Below are positions 1-6,781 of a stretch of DNA of 14,154 nt, one piece after another (position 1 is the stretch's first letter; each line of letters begins with the position of its first letter). Below the pieces are notes generated by a model. The model did no database searches and was not told where the DNA came from. It was given only the letters and a program-made list of their open reading frames with translations. Source of the DNA: JAYXXU01 sp049301135 (GTDB taxonomy: Bacteria; Pseudomonadota; Gammaproteobacteria; Pseudomonadales; Moraxellaceae); assembly GCA_049301135.1 (NCBI GenBank), contig JBAQKP010000244.1:1-14154 (forward strand), given 5' to 3'. The position numbers and the translations under genes were made by a program.

Positions 1-509
1 GTTATTGGGGCATGCAGGTGGCGCATTTTGGTCTGCTGCTGATGATTATGGGGATTAGTTTGACCTCGCACCTGACGATTGAGCGTGATGTGGCACTCGC
101 GCCAAATCAGTCAGTACAGTTGCAACAGTACCAATTTCGTTTTGAACAAATTAAACAAATCAAAGGCGCAAACTACGATTCGACCAAAGCGGTGGTGACC
201 GTGTTCAAAGACGGTCAGCAGATCACCACGCTGTACCCTGAAAAGCGTTTTTATATCATTCAACGGCAGCCGATGACTGAAGTTGGGATTCATGGCACGT
301 TCTGGCGTGACCTGTATGTGGCACTCGGTGAGCCACTCGATGCAAATCAACCAGAAGGCGCGTGGGCGGTGCGGGTCTATTACAAGCCGTTTGTGCGCTG
401 GATTTGGCTGGGGGCGTTGCTGATGGCGTTGGGTGCGCTGTTGTCAATGCTGGATCGGCGTTATCGAGTACATAAAACCCTGACCCCATCCGTGGAGGGG
501 CAAGCATGA
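1..509 (+). CDS. ccmF: Cytochrome c-type biogenesis protein CcmF, C-terminal end (partial)
   Basis: The frame is open from the left edge (first whole codon at 3) and ends in TGA at 507-509, so only about the last 168 residues are present. CcmF is the inner-membrane heme lyase subunit that, with CcmH and CcmI, attaches heme from holo-CcmE to apocytochrome c. Visible family hallmarks are an AHFG motif in a membrane helix, an ERDV block starting the last periplasmic loop, LYPEKRFY, RDLYVALGEP, and VRVYYKPFVRWIWLGALLM in the final membrane helix, followed by a basic DRRYR end. The stop overlaps the ccmG start as ATGA, so the two are translationally coupled in a ccm operon whose earlier genes lie outside the window. 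Identity is secure; the length of the full protein cannot be judged. Confidence 0.96.
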   Translation, partial: YWGMQVAHFGLLLMIMGISLTSHLTIERDVALAPNQSVQLQQYQFRFEQIKQIKGANYDSTKAVVTVFKDGQQITTLYPEKRFYIIQRQPMTEVGIHGTFWRDLYVALGEPLDANQPEGAWAVRVYYKPFVRWIWLGALLMALGALLSMLDRRYRVHKTLTPSVEGQA

Positions 510-1111
510 CCGATGTGCAGGGCAATGATCTATTGCCGCAACCGCCGAAACGCCGCCTCTGGCTCTGGTTGATTCCGTTATTGTTGTTTGTCGGTTTGGC
601 CGTATTGCTCGGTAGTCGTTTGGGTGAAGATCCGGCGATTCAAGTCAGTCAGATGGTCGGTAAACCGTTACCGGCGTTTAGCTTGCCGAACCTAACCGAT
701 GGTTCGCCCTTGACGCCACAAGACTTGCCGAAGACGCCGTATTTGCTGAACGTCTGGGGCTCGTGGTGTCCGAGTTGTGTGGTCGAGCATCCGATGCTGC
801 TGGAGATTGCAGCACAAGGCGTGCCGATTGTTGGGGTCAACTATAATGATGAGCAAGCCGATGCGCTGTCGTATTTGGCCAAACACCAAGATCCATTTGT
901 GCTGAATCTGCAAGACGAAGCGGGCAGTTTAGGCTTGGATTTGGGCTTGACCGGTGCTCCGGAAACCTTTGTGGTCGATGCGGGTGGGGTGATTCGCTTG
1001 CATTTGGTCGGCATTGTCGATGCAGACAACTGGCGTGATCGCTTGCAACCGTGTCTGCAAGCCTTGACACCAGCCTTGACACAATCGGGGAGTACAGACG
1101 CATGTCGCTAA
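506..1111 (+). CDS. ccmG: Thiol:disulfide interchange protein CcmG/DsbE
   Basis: This is a 201-residue membrane-anchored periplasmic thioredoxin-like protein that keeps apocytochrome c or CcmH thiols reduced for heme attachment. Residues 18-38 form an N-terminal signal anchor after a basic KRR stretch. The thioredoxin fold follows, with active site WCPSC (C88, C91) inside LNVWGSWCPSC, the family GVNYND block near 110-115, and the cis-Pro loop TGAPETFVVD (P152). Length is close to the roughly 185 residues usual for CcmG, with a slightly longer C-terminus. The start ATG overlaps the ccmF stop (ATGA), and the 3' end overlaps ccmH by 10 bases. Two further cysteines, C183 and C200, lie in the C-terminal tail; they are absent from E. 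coli CcmG as I recall it. Assignment is firm from motif and context. Confidence 0.96.
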   Translation: MTDVQGNDLLPQPPKRRLWLWLIPLLLFVGLAVLLGSRLGEDPAIQVSQMVGKPLPAFSLPNLTDGSPLTPQDLPKTPYLLNVWGSWCPSCVVEHPMLLEIAAQGVPIVGVNYNDEQADALSYLAKHQDPFVLNLQDEAGSLGLDLGLTGAPETFVVDAGGVIRLHLVGIVDADNWRDRLQPCLQALTPALTQSGSTDACR

Positions 1112-1647
1112 ATCGTTGGTTGTGCCAATCGATACTGGTTGGACTGCTCGGTGTGTGCAGTAGCATGGCATCGGCGATTGATCCGTATCAGTTTAACAGT
1201 CCGGCGCAAGAGGCACAGTATCAGGGCTTGGTCGCGGAGCTGCGCTGTCCCAAGTGCCAAAATCAAAACCTCGCCGGTTCGGATGCACCGATTGCGCAGG
1301 ATCTCAAGCAAAAAACCTATGAGATGGTGATGGATGGTCAGACTGATCAACAGATCCGCGATTATATGATTGCGCGCTATGGGGATTTTGTCAGTTATCG
1401 ACCGCCGGTGCGACCTTCGACTTGGGTGTTATGGTTTTTTCCGCCGCTATTGTTGGTGGTGGTATTGGTCGGTTGGCTGGTCACCGTCCATCGGCGGCAG
1501 CGACACAGCGCCACCCAGCAACTGAGTGTTGCCGAACAGCAGCGTTTAGCGGTGTTATTACAGCGTTCTCCGTCCACGCCATCGACGCGTACTGACGTAT
1601 CTGATGCAGGCCAAGCTCACGTAGGAGAAAAATCCAATGACGCTTAG
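1102..1647 (+). CDS. ccmH: Cytochrome c-type biogenesis protein CcmH
   Basis: This 181-residue protein is the periplasmic thiol-oxidoreductase subunit that presents reduced apocytochrome c CXXCH to the CcmF/CcmI heme lyase. An N-terminal signal peptide (residues 1-25, ending SMASA) precedes the CcmH/CycL domain with the signature LRCPKCQNQNLAGSDAPIAQDLK (C49 and C52). The domain continues with IRDYMIARYGDFVSYRPP, then a membrane helix at 107-128, and ends in a short polar cytoplasmic tail. I chose ATG 1102 over an in-frame ATG at 1051 because it is preceded by GGGGAG (1087-1092) and begins the signal peptide directly; the upstream start would add 17 unrelated residues and a long overlap with ccmG. 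This is the short CcmH form, with the TPR part encoded separately as ccmI. The tail overlaps the ccmI start by 11 bases. Confidence 0.95.
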   Translation: MSLNRWLCQSILVGLLGVCSSMASAIDPYQFNSPAQEAQYQGLVAELRCPKCQNQNLAGSDAPIAQDLKQKTYEMVMDGQTDQQIRDYMIARYGDFVSYRPPVRPSTWVLWFFPPLLLVVVLVGWLVTVHRRQRHSATQQLSVAEQQRLAVLLQRSPSTPSTRTDVSDAGQAHVGEKSNDA

Positions 1648-2899
1648 TGTGTTTGTGTTGACCGGCTTGGCGCTGTTGTTGTTGCTGTCGTTGGTGATTG
1701 TCTGGCCGTGGTTGCGGGCAACACCTGCATCGGTGAGCTTGCTAGAGCTGAATGTAGCGGTGTTTCGTGAGCGCTTGGCTGAGTTAGACGCCGATCAGCA
1801 GGCTGGACGCTTAGAGCCTGACGCCTATCAATCCCAAAAAACCGAATTAGAGCGGCAGTTGTTGGCGGTGACCGATTCGGTCGATCTGACGGGTCAGCGC
1901 CGTGCGCCACGATTGGTGGTCGGTTTGGTGTTTTTGTGGTTGCCATTATTGGCGGTGGCAGGCTATGTGTTGATCGGAGACCGGCAAGGCGTGTATGCCT
2001 ACTGGCAAGCGCTAGATCAGTATGATCAGGTGGCCGAGCAACTGCTGACTGGTCAGATTGATCGCGTGCCTGCATCCGTCACTGATCCGATTGGGTTATT
2101 GCAAGCGATGCAAACCCATGTGTATCGCAATCCAACCGATGCGCAGCGTTGGCTCGCCATGTCTGAAGCGTATGTCGCGGTGGAAGCGATTGAACCCGCA
2201 TTGGAGGCCTTGTCACGCGCACAGCGGCGTGCGCCCGAAGATGACCAGATCGCGATGACCTATGCGCAAATGCGGTTTTTTAGCCAAGAGGGCAAGCTGG
2301 ATGACAAAACCAAACAAGTGCTGAACGAGGTTTTGATACGCAATCCACAACATGAAGGTGCAATGTTGTTACTGGCAATGGGATTGCAACGCGCAGGTGA
2401 CTATCCAAAATCGATTGGTTATTTAAACCAAATTAAAGGCTTACGTCTGGCACGCGATCCAAACCCAGCATCCGAAGCCGTGGTACAACTGGATCGGGCG
2501 ATCATGCAAGCGCAACAGTTGCAGCAAGACGCGCAGAGCAGCCGGATTGAGGTCGAGGTGTCACTGGCGGCGACCTTGCGGGCGCAAGTCAAGCCAAGCG
2601 ATACGCTGTTTGTGTATGTGCGGGCTTTACAAGGCGCAACAATTCCGTATGCTGTACATAAACAAGATGTCGCGTTGCTGCTCAGTGGCCAAACTATTCG
2701 TGTTGTGTTGTCTGATCAAAATGCCATGATGGCCGAACGCTCGATTTCTGCCGCGCAGCAAGAGGGTGTCGCACTCGCAGTTGGCGCGCGTATTAGCCAA
2801 ACGGGTAATCCCGTTGCAGCCGCAGGTGATCTAGAATCACTGCCTGTACCGCTTGCCAGCGAAAAACAATTTCAGTTGGTGATTGATCGAGTACGCTGA
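1637..2899 (+). CDS. ccmI: Cytochrome c biogenesis protein CcmI/CycH (TPR apocytochrome chaperone)
   Basis: CcmI holds the C-terminal helix of apocytochrome c and delivers it to CcmH and CcmF. The 420-residue protein has the family architecture: a membrane helix at about 4-26, a short helical loop (LNVAVFRERLAELDADQQAGRLEPDAY, typical of CcmI), a second membrane helix at about 93-113, TPR-like repeats from about 150 to 270, and a C-terminal beta-rich periplasmic domain from about 305 (LFVYVRA, VGARISQTGNPVAAAGDLE). AGGAGA at 1623-1628 sits 8 bases before the ATG. It ends the visible ccm run; an 88-base gap with a hairpin separates it from adk. The assignment is solid, since E. coli fuses this part to CcmH whereas here the genes are separate. 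Confidence 0.93.
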   Translation: MTLSVFVLTGLALLLLLSLVIVWPWLRATPASVSLLELNVAVFRERLAELDADQQAGRLEPDAYQSQKTELERQLLAVTDSVDLTGQRRAPRLVVGLVFLWLPLLAVAGYVLIGDRQGVYAYWQALDQYDQVAEQLLTGQIDRVPASVTDPIGLLQAMQTHVYRNPTDAQRWLAMSEAYVAVEAIEPALEALSRAQRRAPEDDQIAMTYAQMRFFSQEGKLDDKTKQVLNEVLIRNPQHEGAMLLLAMGLQRAGDYPKSIGYLNQIKGLRLARDPNPASEAVVQLDRAIMQAQQLQQDAQSSRIEVEVSLAATLRAQVKPSDTLFVYVRALQGATIPYAVHKQDVALLLSGQTIRVVLSDQNAMMAERSISAAQQEGVALAVGARISQTGNPVAAAGDLESLPVPLASEKQFQLVIDRVR

Positions 2900-2922
2900 T
2901 CACCAAAATCGCTTGAGTCCAC

Positions 2923-2953
2923 GCTGCCAAGTCGTTATCTTGGCAGCCATTTT
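2923..2953 (+). terminator. Hairpin between ccmI and adk, possible weak terminator
   Basis: GCTGCCAAG (2923-2931) and CTTGGCAGC (2939-2947) form a perfect 9-bp stem with a 7-base loop, followed by CATTTT. The U-run is short and starts two bases after the stem, so this may be a weak or attenuating terminator that lowers ccm read-through into adk. It lies 35 bases before the adk start. Confidence 0.5.
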
Positions 2954-2987
2954 ACAGATTGATTGTTGTCACTATCGAGGACGCTGT

Positions 2988-3641
2988 ATGCGTATTATTT
3001 TGCTTGGTCCACCGGGCGCAGGGAAGGGCACTCAAGCTCAGTTGATCTGTCAACGCTATCAAATCCCCCAAATTTCGACGGGCGATATGTTACGCGCCGC
3101 GATTCGTGAGGGTTCGGCGTTGGGTCAGCAAGCCAAAAGCGTGATGGACGCGGGTGGTTTGGTGTCTGATGAGCTGATTATTGGCTTGGTCAAAGATCGC
3201 CTGACCCAGCCGGATTGTGTGAATGGCTGTATTTTTGATGGCTTCCCACGCACGATCCCACAGGCAGAAGCACTCGAAAAAGCTGGTGTGGCGATTGATC
3301 ATGTGATCGAAATCGACGTGCCAGACGAAGAAATCGTCAAACGTCTGTCTGGTCGGCGTCAGCATGCAAATTCTGGCCGCGTCTATCACTTGGTGTATAA
3401 CCCACCCAAGCAAGACGGGCTGGATGATTTGACTGGCGAGCCGTTGGTACAGCGTCCAGACGACCAAGAAGATACTATTCGTCGTCGTCTCACCTCGTAT
3501 CACCAAGAAACTGAACAGTTGGTTGGTTTTTATCAGTCACGCGCAAGCTCTGGCCACAATGCACCCAGCTACGACAAATTGAATGGCCTTGATGATATCG
3601 AGCAAGTGAAATCCAAGTTGTTTGCTGTGTTGGATCGCTAA
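2988..3641 (+). CDS. adk: Adenylate kinase
   Basis: Adk catalyses reversible phosphoryl transfer between ATP and AMP to give two ADP, in the cytoplasm. The 217-residue product starts MRIILLGPPGAGKGTQA (P-loop GPPGAGKGT). It then has QISTGDMLRAA (AMP site), the FDGFPRTIPQA motif with its key Arg, and the LID region opening with GRRQHANSGRVYHLVYNPPK, which lacks zinc cysteines, as in other long-type gammaproteobacterial enzymes. DDQEDTIRRRLTSY carries the conserved late Arg residues. ATG 2988 is chosen over an in-frame upstream ATG (2883, inside ccmI) because it matches the family N-terminus exactly and has GAGGA at 2977-2981. It is probably transcribed alone or by read-through from ccm, and ends at a strong terminator. 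Confidence 0.98.
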   Translation: MRIILLGPPGAGKGTQAQLICQRYQIPQISTGDMLRAAIREGSALGQQAKSVMDAGGLVSDELIIGLVKDRLTQPDCVNGCIFDGFPRTIPQAEALEKAGVAIDHVIEIDVPDEEIVKRLSGRRQHANSGRVYHLVYNPPKQDGLDDLTGEPLVQRPDDQEDTIRRRLTSYHQETEQLVGFYQSRASSGHNAPSYDKLNGLDDIEQVKSKLFAVLDR

Positions 3642-3681
3642 CGCAGATCTGTCCAACGTTGGTTGGTCGCTGCTGTAAATC

Positions 3682-3712
3682 ATCCCTCAAGTGATACTTG
3701 GGGGATTTTTTT
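3682..3712 (+). terminator. Rho-independent terminator of adk
   Basis: ATCCCTCAAG (3682-3691) pairs with CTTGGGGGAT (3697-3706) through one G-U wobble, with a 5-base loop, and runs directly into seven T (3706-3712). It lies 40 bases after the adk stop. A 10-base palindrome CCAACGTTGG (3653-3662) sits just before it. Confidence 0.9.
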
Positions 3713-3963
3713 GGCTGTATTTTTGCGCGATAACGCTCCACACCCGCCCGTTTATGTAAAAAATTGCAGAGTTGGTGCACGACAGCGTCTTTGTATACAA
3801 AATGCCGCTACGTTAGCGCTGGTATCCGTCGCTAAAATTGTCCATTCTTAACCTGCAAGCAAATGTAACAGCTTGCGAGGGCAGCCAGTCAAATGCTGCG
3901 CAATCGACAGACTATAGCCGCAGAATCTAACACTGCTATTTACTGATTAAGGAGTGCCTTGCC
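3713..3963 (+). promoter_or_regulatory. Leader/promoter region of the OmpA-like gene, rich in small inverted repeats
   Basis: The 322 bases between adk and the next gene hold the adk terminator and then this 251-base stretch, in which I see no convincing coding region. A loose sigma70-like pair is TTGGTG (3772-3777) and TATACA (3794-3799) with a 16-base spacer. Further down are several short inverted repeats: CGCTA/TAGCG (3806-3810, 3814-3818), TTAGCG/CGCTAA (3813-3818, 3830-3835), GCAAGC/GCTTGC (3855-3860, 3871-3876) and GCAGC/GCTGC (3881-3885, 3895-3899). The ribosome binding site AAGGAG is at 3949-3954. The promoter call is weak; the repeats are plainly present but their role is unknown. 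Confidence 0.35.
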
Positions 3964-5133
3964 GTGAGTCAGCTTCATCGACAAGATCACCGATCCCACA
4001 GCGGACAACCGTTGCCGCTGTCGAAGCTGATCTCGGCGGGTCGTTCGGCGCAAACCGGCGCAGTTCAAACCGGCATGATTGCGCTGATCATCGTGGTGCT
4101 GTTGATTGTGGCAGGAGCGTATTGGCAGACCCAACAATCCGCGCTCAAACGGCAGGCTGCAGAGCACTCAGCAGATGCTACGCCGGTAACGCCTGTTGTG
4201 GCTGTACCGATGCAGCGTGCGCCATTGGCTGAACCGGCGTTGGCACTGTATCCAGCCAAATTAAGTCTAGTGACTGACTCGACGGGGCAACTGGTCGGCT
4301 GCTCCGGTGTGGTCGGTGACCCAGTGCTGCGGCAGCAATTGCTTGAGCGGATTTCAAGTATTTTTATTGAACAATATCAGCCGTGTGAAATTCGTTATGA
4401 TGCGGCGTACCAGCCAGAATTAATGGACGTGAATGCGGTGATTCGGCTGGCGCAGATCCTACACAACCGTGCCGATGTGATGATTGCGATCAATCATGTC
4501 GAAATGATCGCGCCCGAACAGACGCTCGGCAGCACTGGCGCAGTGGTGATCGGTACGCCGGATATGGAAGAGTTTGCCAAAATTGAAAGCGCTGTGCGTG
4601 AACAAACTGGTAATGCGTTTTCGCTGCATCCTTTGCAGCCGGTCGATATTGCCGAAACGGTACTACAAAGCGTACAAACCGCCAATCAGATGCTGAAAAT
4701 GCTGCCCCAAACGCCCCGTCCAGCTGATATTACTGCTTTGTTAAACCAACAAATTATTCGATTTGGTTTTGATGAGTCTAATATTCCACCCTTGAATCAG
4801 CCGTTACTGGAGCTGGTTGCACCGTATCTAAAGCAATATCCAGAGTTGCAATTGCAGATTCGGGTATTTACTGCCGCAGTTGGCAGCTCACAATACAGTC
4901 GTGAGCTGGCCAACCGGCGCGCTGAAGCGATTCGCGACGCATGGGTTGAGCAGGGTGTAGATGCGCAGCAATTGTTGGTGGTGGGTATGGGACAGCAGCA
5001 GCCGATTGCCGAAAACGCCAGTGAACAAGGCCGCTTTTGGAATGAGCGGGTTGAGTTTCAGTGGGTTAAACCTGACGCCAAGCCGACTGTTGAGTCCTCG
5101 ACGCCGAGTGCCGCAAAACTCCCCAAAACCTAG
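3964..5133 (+). CDS. OmpA-C-like domain protein with N-terminal membrane anchor
   Basis: The 389-residue protein has a polar cytoplasmic N-terminus, one membrane helix at about 37-54, and a periplasmic part. The middle region (about 95-245) has a pattern like BON/ArfA-type modules (GQLVGCSGVVGDPVLRQQLLERI) with a cysteine pair, C113 and C141, that could form a disulfide. The C-terminal OmpA-like domain (about 262-367) reads IIRFGFDESNIPPLN, then RELANRRAEAIRDAW, then VGMGQQQPIAENASEQGRFWNERVEF. In peptidoglycan-binding OmpA domains an Asp in a TD motif and an Arg 15 residues later hold diaminopimelate. Here the Asp position is A304 while R319 is kept. The GTG start has AAGGAG 9 bases upstream; an ATG at 4075 would cut into the membrane helix. 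No symbol is assigned. The fold is fairly sure, the function is not. Confidence 0.8.
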   Translation: MSQLHRQDHRSHSGQPLPLSKLISAGRSAQTGAVQTGMIALIIVVLLIVAGAYWQTQQSALKRQAAEHSADATPVTPVVAVPMQRAPLAEPALALYPAKLSLVTDSTGQLVGCSGVVGDPVLRQQLLERISSIFIEQYQPCEIRYDAAYQPELMDVNAVIRLAQILHNRADVMIAINHVEMIAPEQTLGSTGAVVIGTPDMEEFAKIESAVREQTGNAFSLHPLQPVDIAETVLQSVQTANQMLKMLPQTPRPADITALLNQQIIRFGFDESNIPPLNQPLLELVAPYLKQYPELQLQIRVFTAAVGSSQYSRELANRRAEAIRDAWVEQGVDAQQLLVVGMGQQQPIAENASEQGRFWNERVEFQWVKPDAKPTVESSTPSAAKLPKT

Positions 5134-5792
5134 TTGGAGATCGTGGGCAATGTGTGGCTTGGCAGGTTTTTAGGCTTAAAACTGCACAGATCCGCCACCA
5201 AACAACTGCCGCACAATGGACTACGCGCCTTACAAGTATAGCGGCCATGCAAAATCAACCAATGGTGCGCATCCATCAAATAATGTTTGGGTATCGCTTT
5301 CATCAGTTTGGCCTCGACTGCGTCCACTGTTGCAGCCTTGGCTAGTCCCGTGCGATTGCTGACCCGAAAAATATGCGTATCCACCGCCATCGTCGGCTGA
5401 CCAAATGCGGTATTCAACACCACGTTGGCCGTCTTACGTCCAACACCGGCCAGTTGTTGTAGTGCTTCACGGGTTTCTGGGACTGTTGACTGATGTTGTT
5501 CGATCAGCATTTGGCAGGTTTTGATGATATTTTCGGCCTTACTGTTATATAGACCGATGGTGCGGATATAGCTTTTCAGGCCATCCACGCCAAGCGCCAA
5601 GATCTGTTCAGGCGTGTTGGCGATAGCATACAGTTTGGCGGTAGCTTTATTCACGCTGACGTCGGTGGCTTGCGCCGATAAAATCACCGCAATCAGCAGT
5701 TCAAACGGGCTGTGGTACACCAGTTCGGTGCGTGGTTCTGGCCGTTCGGCTTTGAGTCGCGCAAAAAACGTCTCCACATCTGCTTTTTTCAT
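5130..5792 (-). CDS. nth: Endonuclease III (DNA glycosylase/AP lyase)
   Basis: Nth removes oxidised pyrimidines from DNA and nicks the abasic site in base-excision repair. The 220-residue protein contains the helix-hairpin-helix LAGVGRKTANVV with catalytic K120, then the VDTHIFRVSNR block with catalytic D138. These are the same residue numbers as in E. coli. Near the C-terminus is the [4Fe-4S] ligand set in CKARSPLCGSCLVADLC (C-x6-C-x2-C-x5-C). The C-terminal tail after FKPK is about nine residues longer than in E. coli. Its ATG overlaps the rsxB stop (ATGA on the - strand), so the two are co-translated. Its TAG stop interlocks with the TAG of the converging OmpA-like gene in the palindrome CTAG (5130-5133), leaving no room for a terminator between them. 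Confidence 0.97.
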   Translation of the reverse strand: MKKADVETFFARLKAERPEPRTELVYHSPFELLIAVILSAQATDVSVNKATAKLYAIANTPEQILALGVDGLKSYIRTIGLYNSKAENIIKTCQMLIEQHQSTVPETREALQQLAGVGRKTANVVLNTAFGQPTMAVDTHIFRVSNRTGLAKAATVDAVEAKLMKAIPKHYLMDAHHWLILHGRYTCKARSPLCGSCLVADLCSFKPKNLPSHTLPTISN

Positions 5793-6610
5793 GTCGATGA
5801 TTCCAATTGACTGAGTTGCTGTTGCAATGCGGCCAGTTGAGTCTGTTTTTCGGCGGTTTGCTCGGCATTGAGTTGGCTGCGCAGTTGCCGTTGTAGTTTG
5901 CCGATCTGACTGCGCAACGTCGCTTGCTGTACCATCAATTCCGGCGTTTGCTGGTTTAATTTTGACACAGGCATCGACATGGGCGTTGAATGAGCGGTGA
6001 CAGGCTGTGCTGGCATGCTGATGTGAGATTGCACCGCAATAATCGGACGAGCGCTGCGCTGTTGTTGCTGTTGTAGCGCGCGCTGCTGTTCACGCTGGTT
6101 ACGGGTCTGATAGCGGTGTCGCAGTTGATCTTGTTCTTGCTGCTGTTGGGCAGCAGTTGGGACAAATGGCCAATCGACCAGATCGATACAATCGACCGGA
6201 CACGGCGGCAGACACAATTCACAGCCAGTACACCAGTCGGTCAATACACTGTGCATCAGTTTGCCGCTGCCAATAATCGCATCGACCGGACAGGCGGCGA
6301 TACATTTGGTGCAGCCGATACACTCATCCTCCCGAATCACCGCGCGAATCCGCTGCGGTCGGCCATCTGCCGCAATCGGCCAATCACTGGCATCGACCGG
6401 CAGATACGGGCGTTTCAGCAGTGCGGCCAGACCATCTGCGACCGGCTGGCCACCAGGGACACATTTATTGGCGAGTTCGGCTTGGCTCACCATCGCAGTG
6501 GCATACGGCAAGCAGCCATCGGGATGCCCACATAAACCGCATTGGGTTTGCGGTAGCAGCGCATCCAGCATGTGAATCAGGGCACTAGGCTCAACTGTAT
6601 CGTGATTCAT
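5789..6610 (-). CDS. rsxB: RnfB/RsxB-like ferredoxin subunit, soluble form
   Basis: RnfB/RsxB is the Fe-S electron carrier of the Rnf/Rsx membrane complex, which passes electrons between ferredoxin or NADH and partners (in E. coli it keeps SoxR reduced). The 273-residue product has the N-terminal Fe-S domain PQTQCGLCGHPDGCLPYA (C24, C27, C33) and NKCVPGG (C50), then two ferredoxin motifs CIGCTKCIAACPVDAI (97-107) and CTGCELCLPPCPVDCI (127-137). Unlike E. coli RsxB there is no N-terminal membrane segment, and C27 to C33 has five residues between rather than four. Residues about 152-190 are Gln-rich and 225-270 look coiled-coil. No rsxA, C, D, G or E is in the window. It lies immediately before nth, as also in E. 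coli, where rsx genes precede nth. Confidence 0.9.
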   Translation of the reverse strand: MNHDTVEPSALIHMLDALLPQTQCGLCGHPDGCLPYATAMVSQAELANKCVPGGQPVADGLAALLKRPYLPVDASDWPIAADGRPQRIRAVIREDECIGCTKCIAACPVDAIIGSGKLMHSVLTDWCTGCELCLPPCPVDCIDLVDWPFVPTAAQQQQEQDQLRHRYQTRNQREQQRALQQQQQRSARPIIAVQSHISMPAQPVTAHSTPMSMPVSKLNQQTPELMVQQATLRSQIGKLQRQLRSQLNAEQTAEKQTQLAALQQQLSQLESST

Positions 6611-6781
6611 AGCGCCCTGATCATCCTCGTGCTTATCCCAGTCAAAAGTTCACATCCAAAACAAATGTCACACCATCGACTGTGCGCAACATGCTCTATT
6701 ATTCTGACAGGTTGCTGCTTAAAAACGTAGCATCGTCTGCCATCACGGTGTTGTTTTGTCTTTCAAAGAGGCGTGTTTGCT
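6611..6781. promoter_or_regulatory. Divergent intergenic region between rsxB and the DUF4112 gene
   Basis: These 171 bases must hold the promoters of both divergent genes. On the + strand a possible pair is TCGACT (6676-6681) and TATTAT (6697-6702), with a short 15-base spacer. AAAGAGG (6765-6771) serves as the ribosome binding site for the ATG at 6782. For the - strand I see no pair I would defend. Confidence 0.35.

Noticed and set aside
1644..2075. A 143-codon - strand open frame inside ccmI.
   Set aside because: It is antisense to a well supported gene; its composition (Pro, Thr, Ser, Arg) is typical of a reverse-frame shadow.
3090..3506. A 138-codon - strand open frame inside adk.
   Set aside because: It lies wholly antisense to a certain gene and has no family resemblance.
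3663..3851. A 62-codon + strand open frame after adk.
   Set aside because: It includes the adk terminator hairpin and T-run, and the product shows no protein-like pattern.
3642..3963. A tRNA or other known RNA gene in the adk/OmpA-like gap.
   Set aside because: No cloverleaf, T-loop (GGTTCRANTC-like) or CCA end could be found by eye; only short hairpins are present.
6116..6535. A 139-codon + strand open frame inside rsxB.
   Set aside because: It is antisense to the Fe-S cysteine motifs of rsxB, which fix the true frame.
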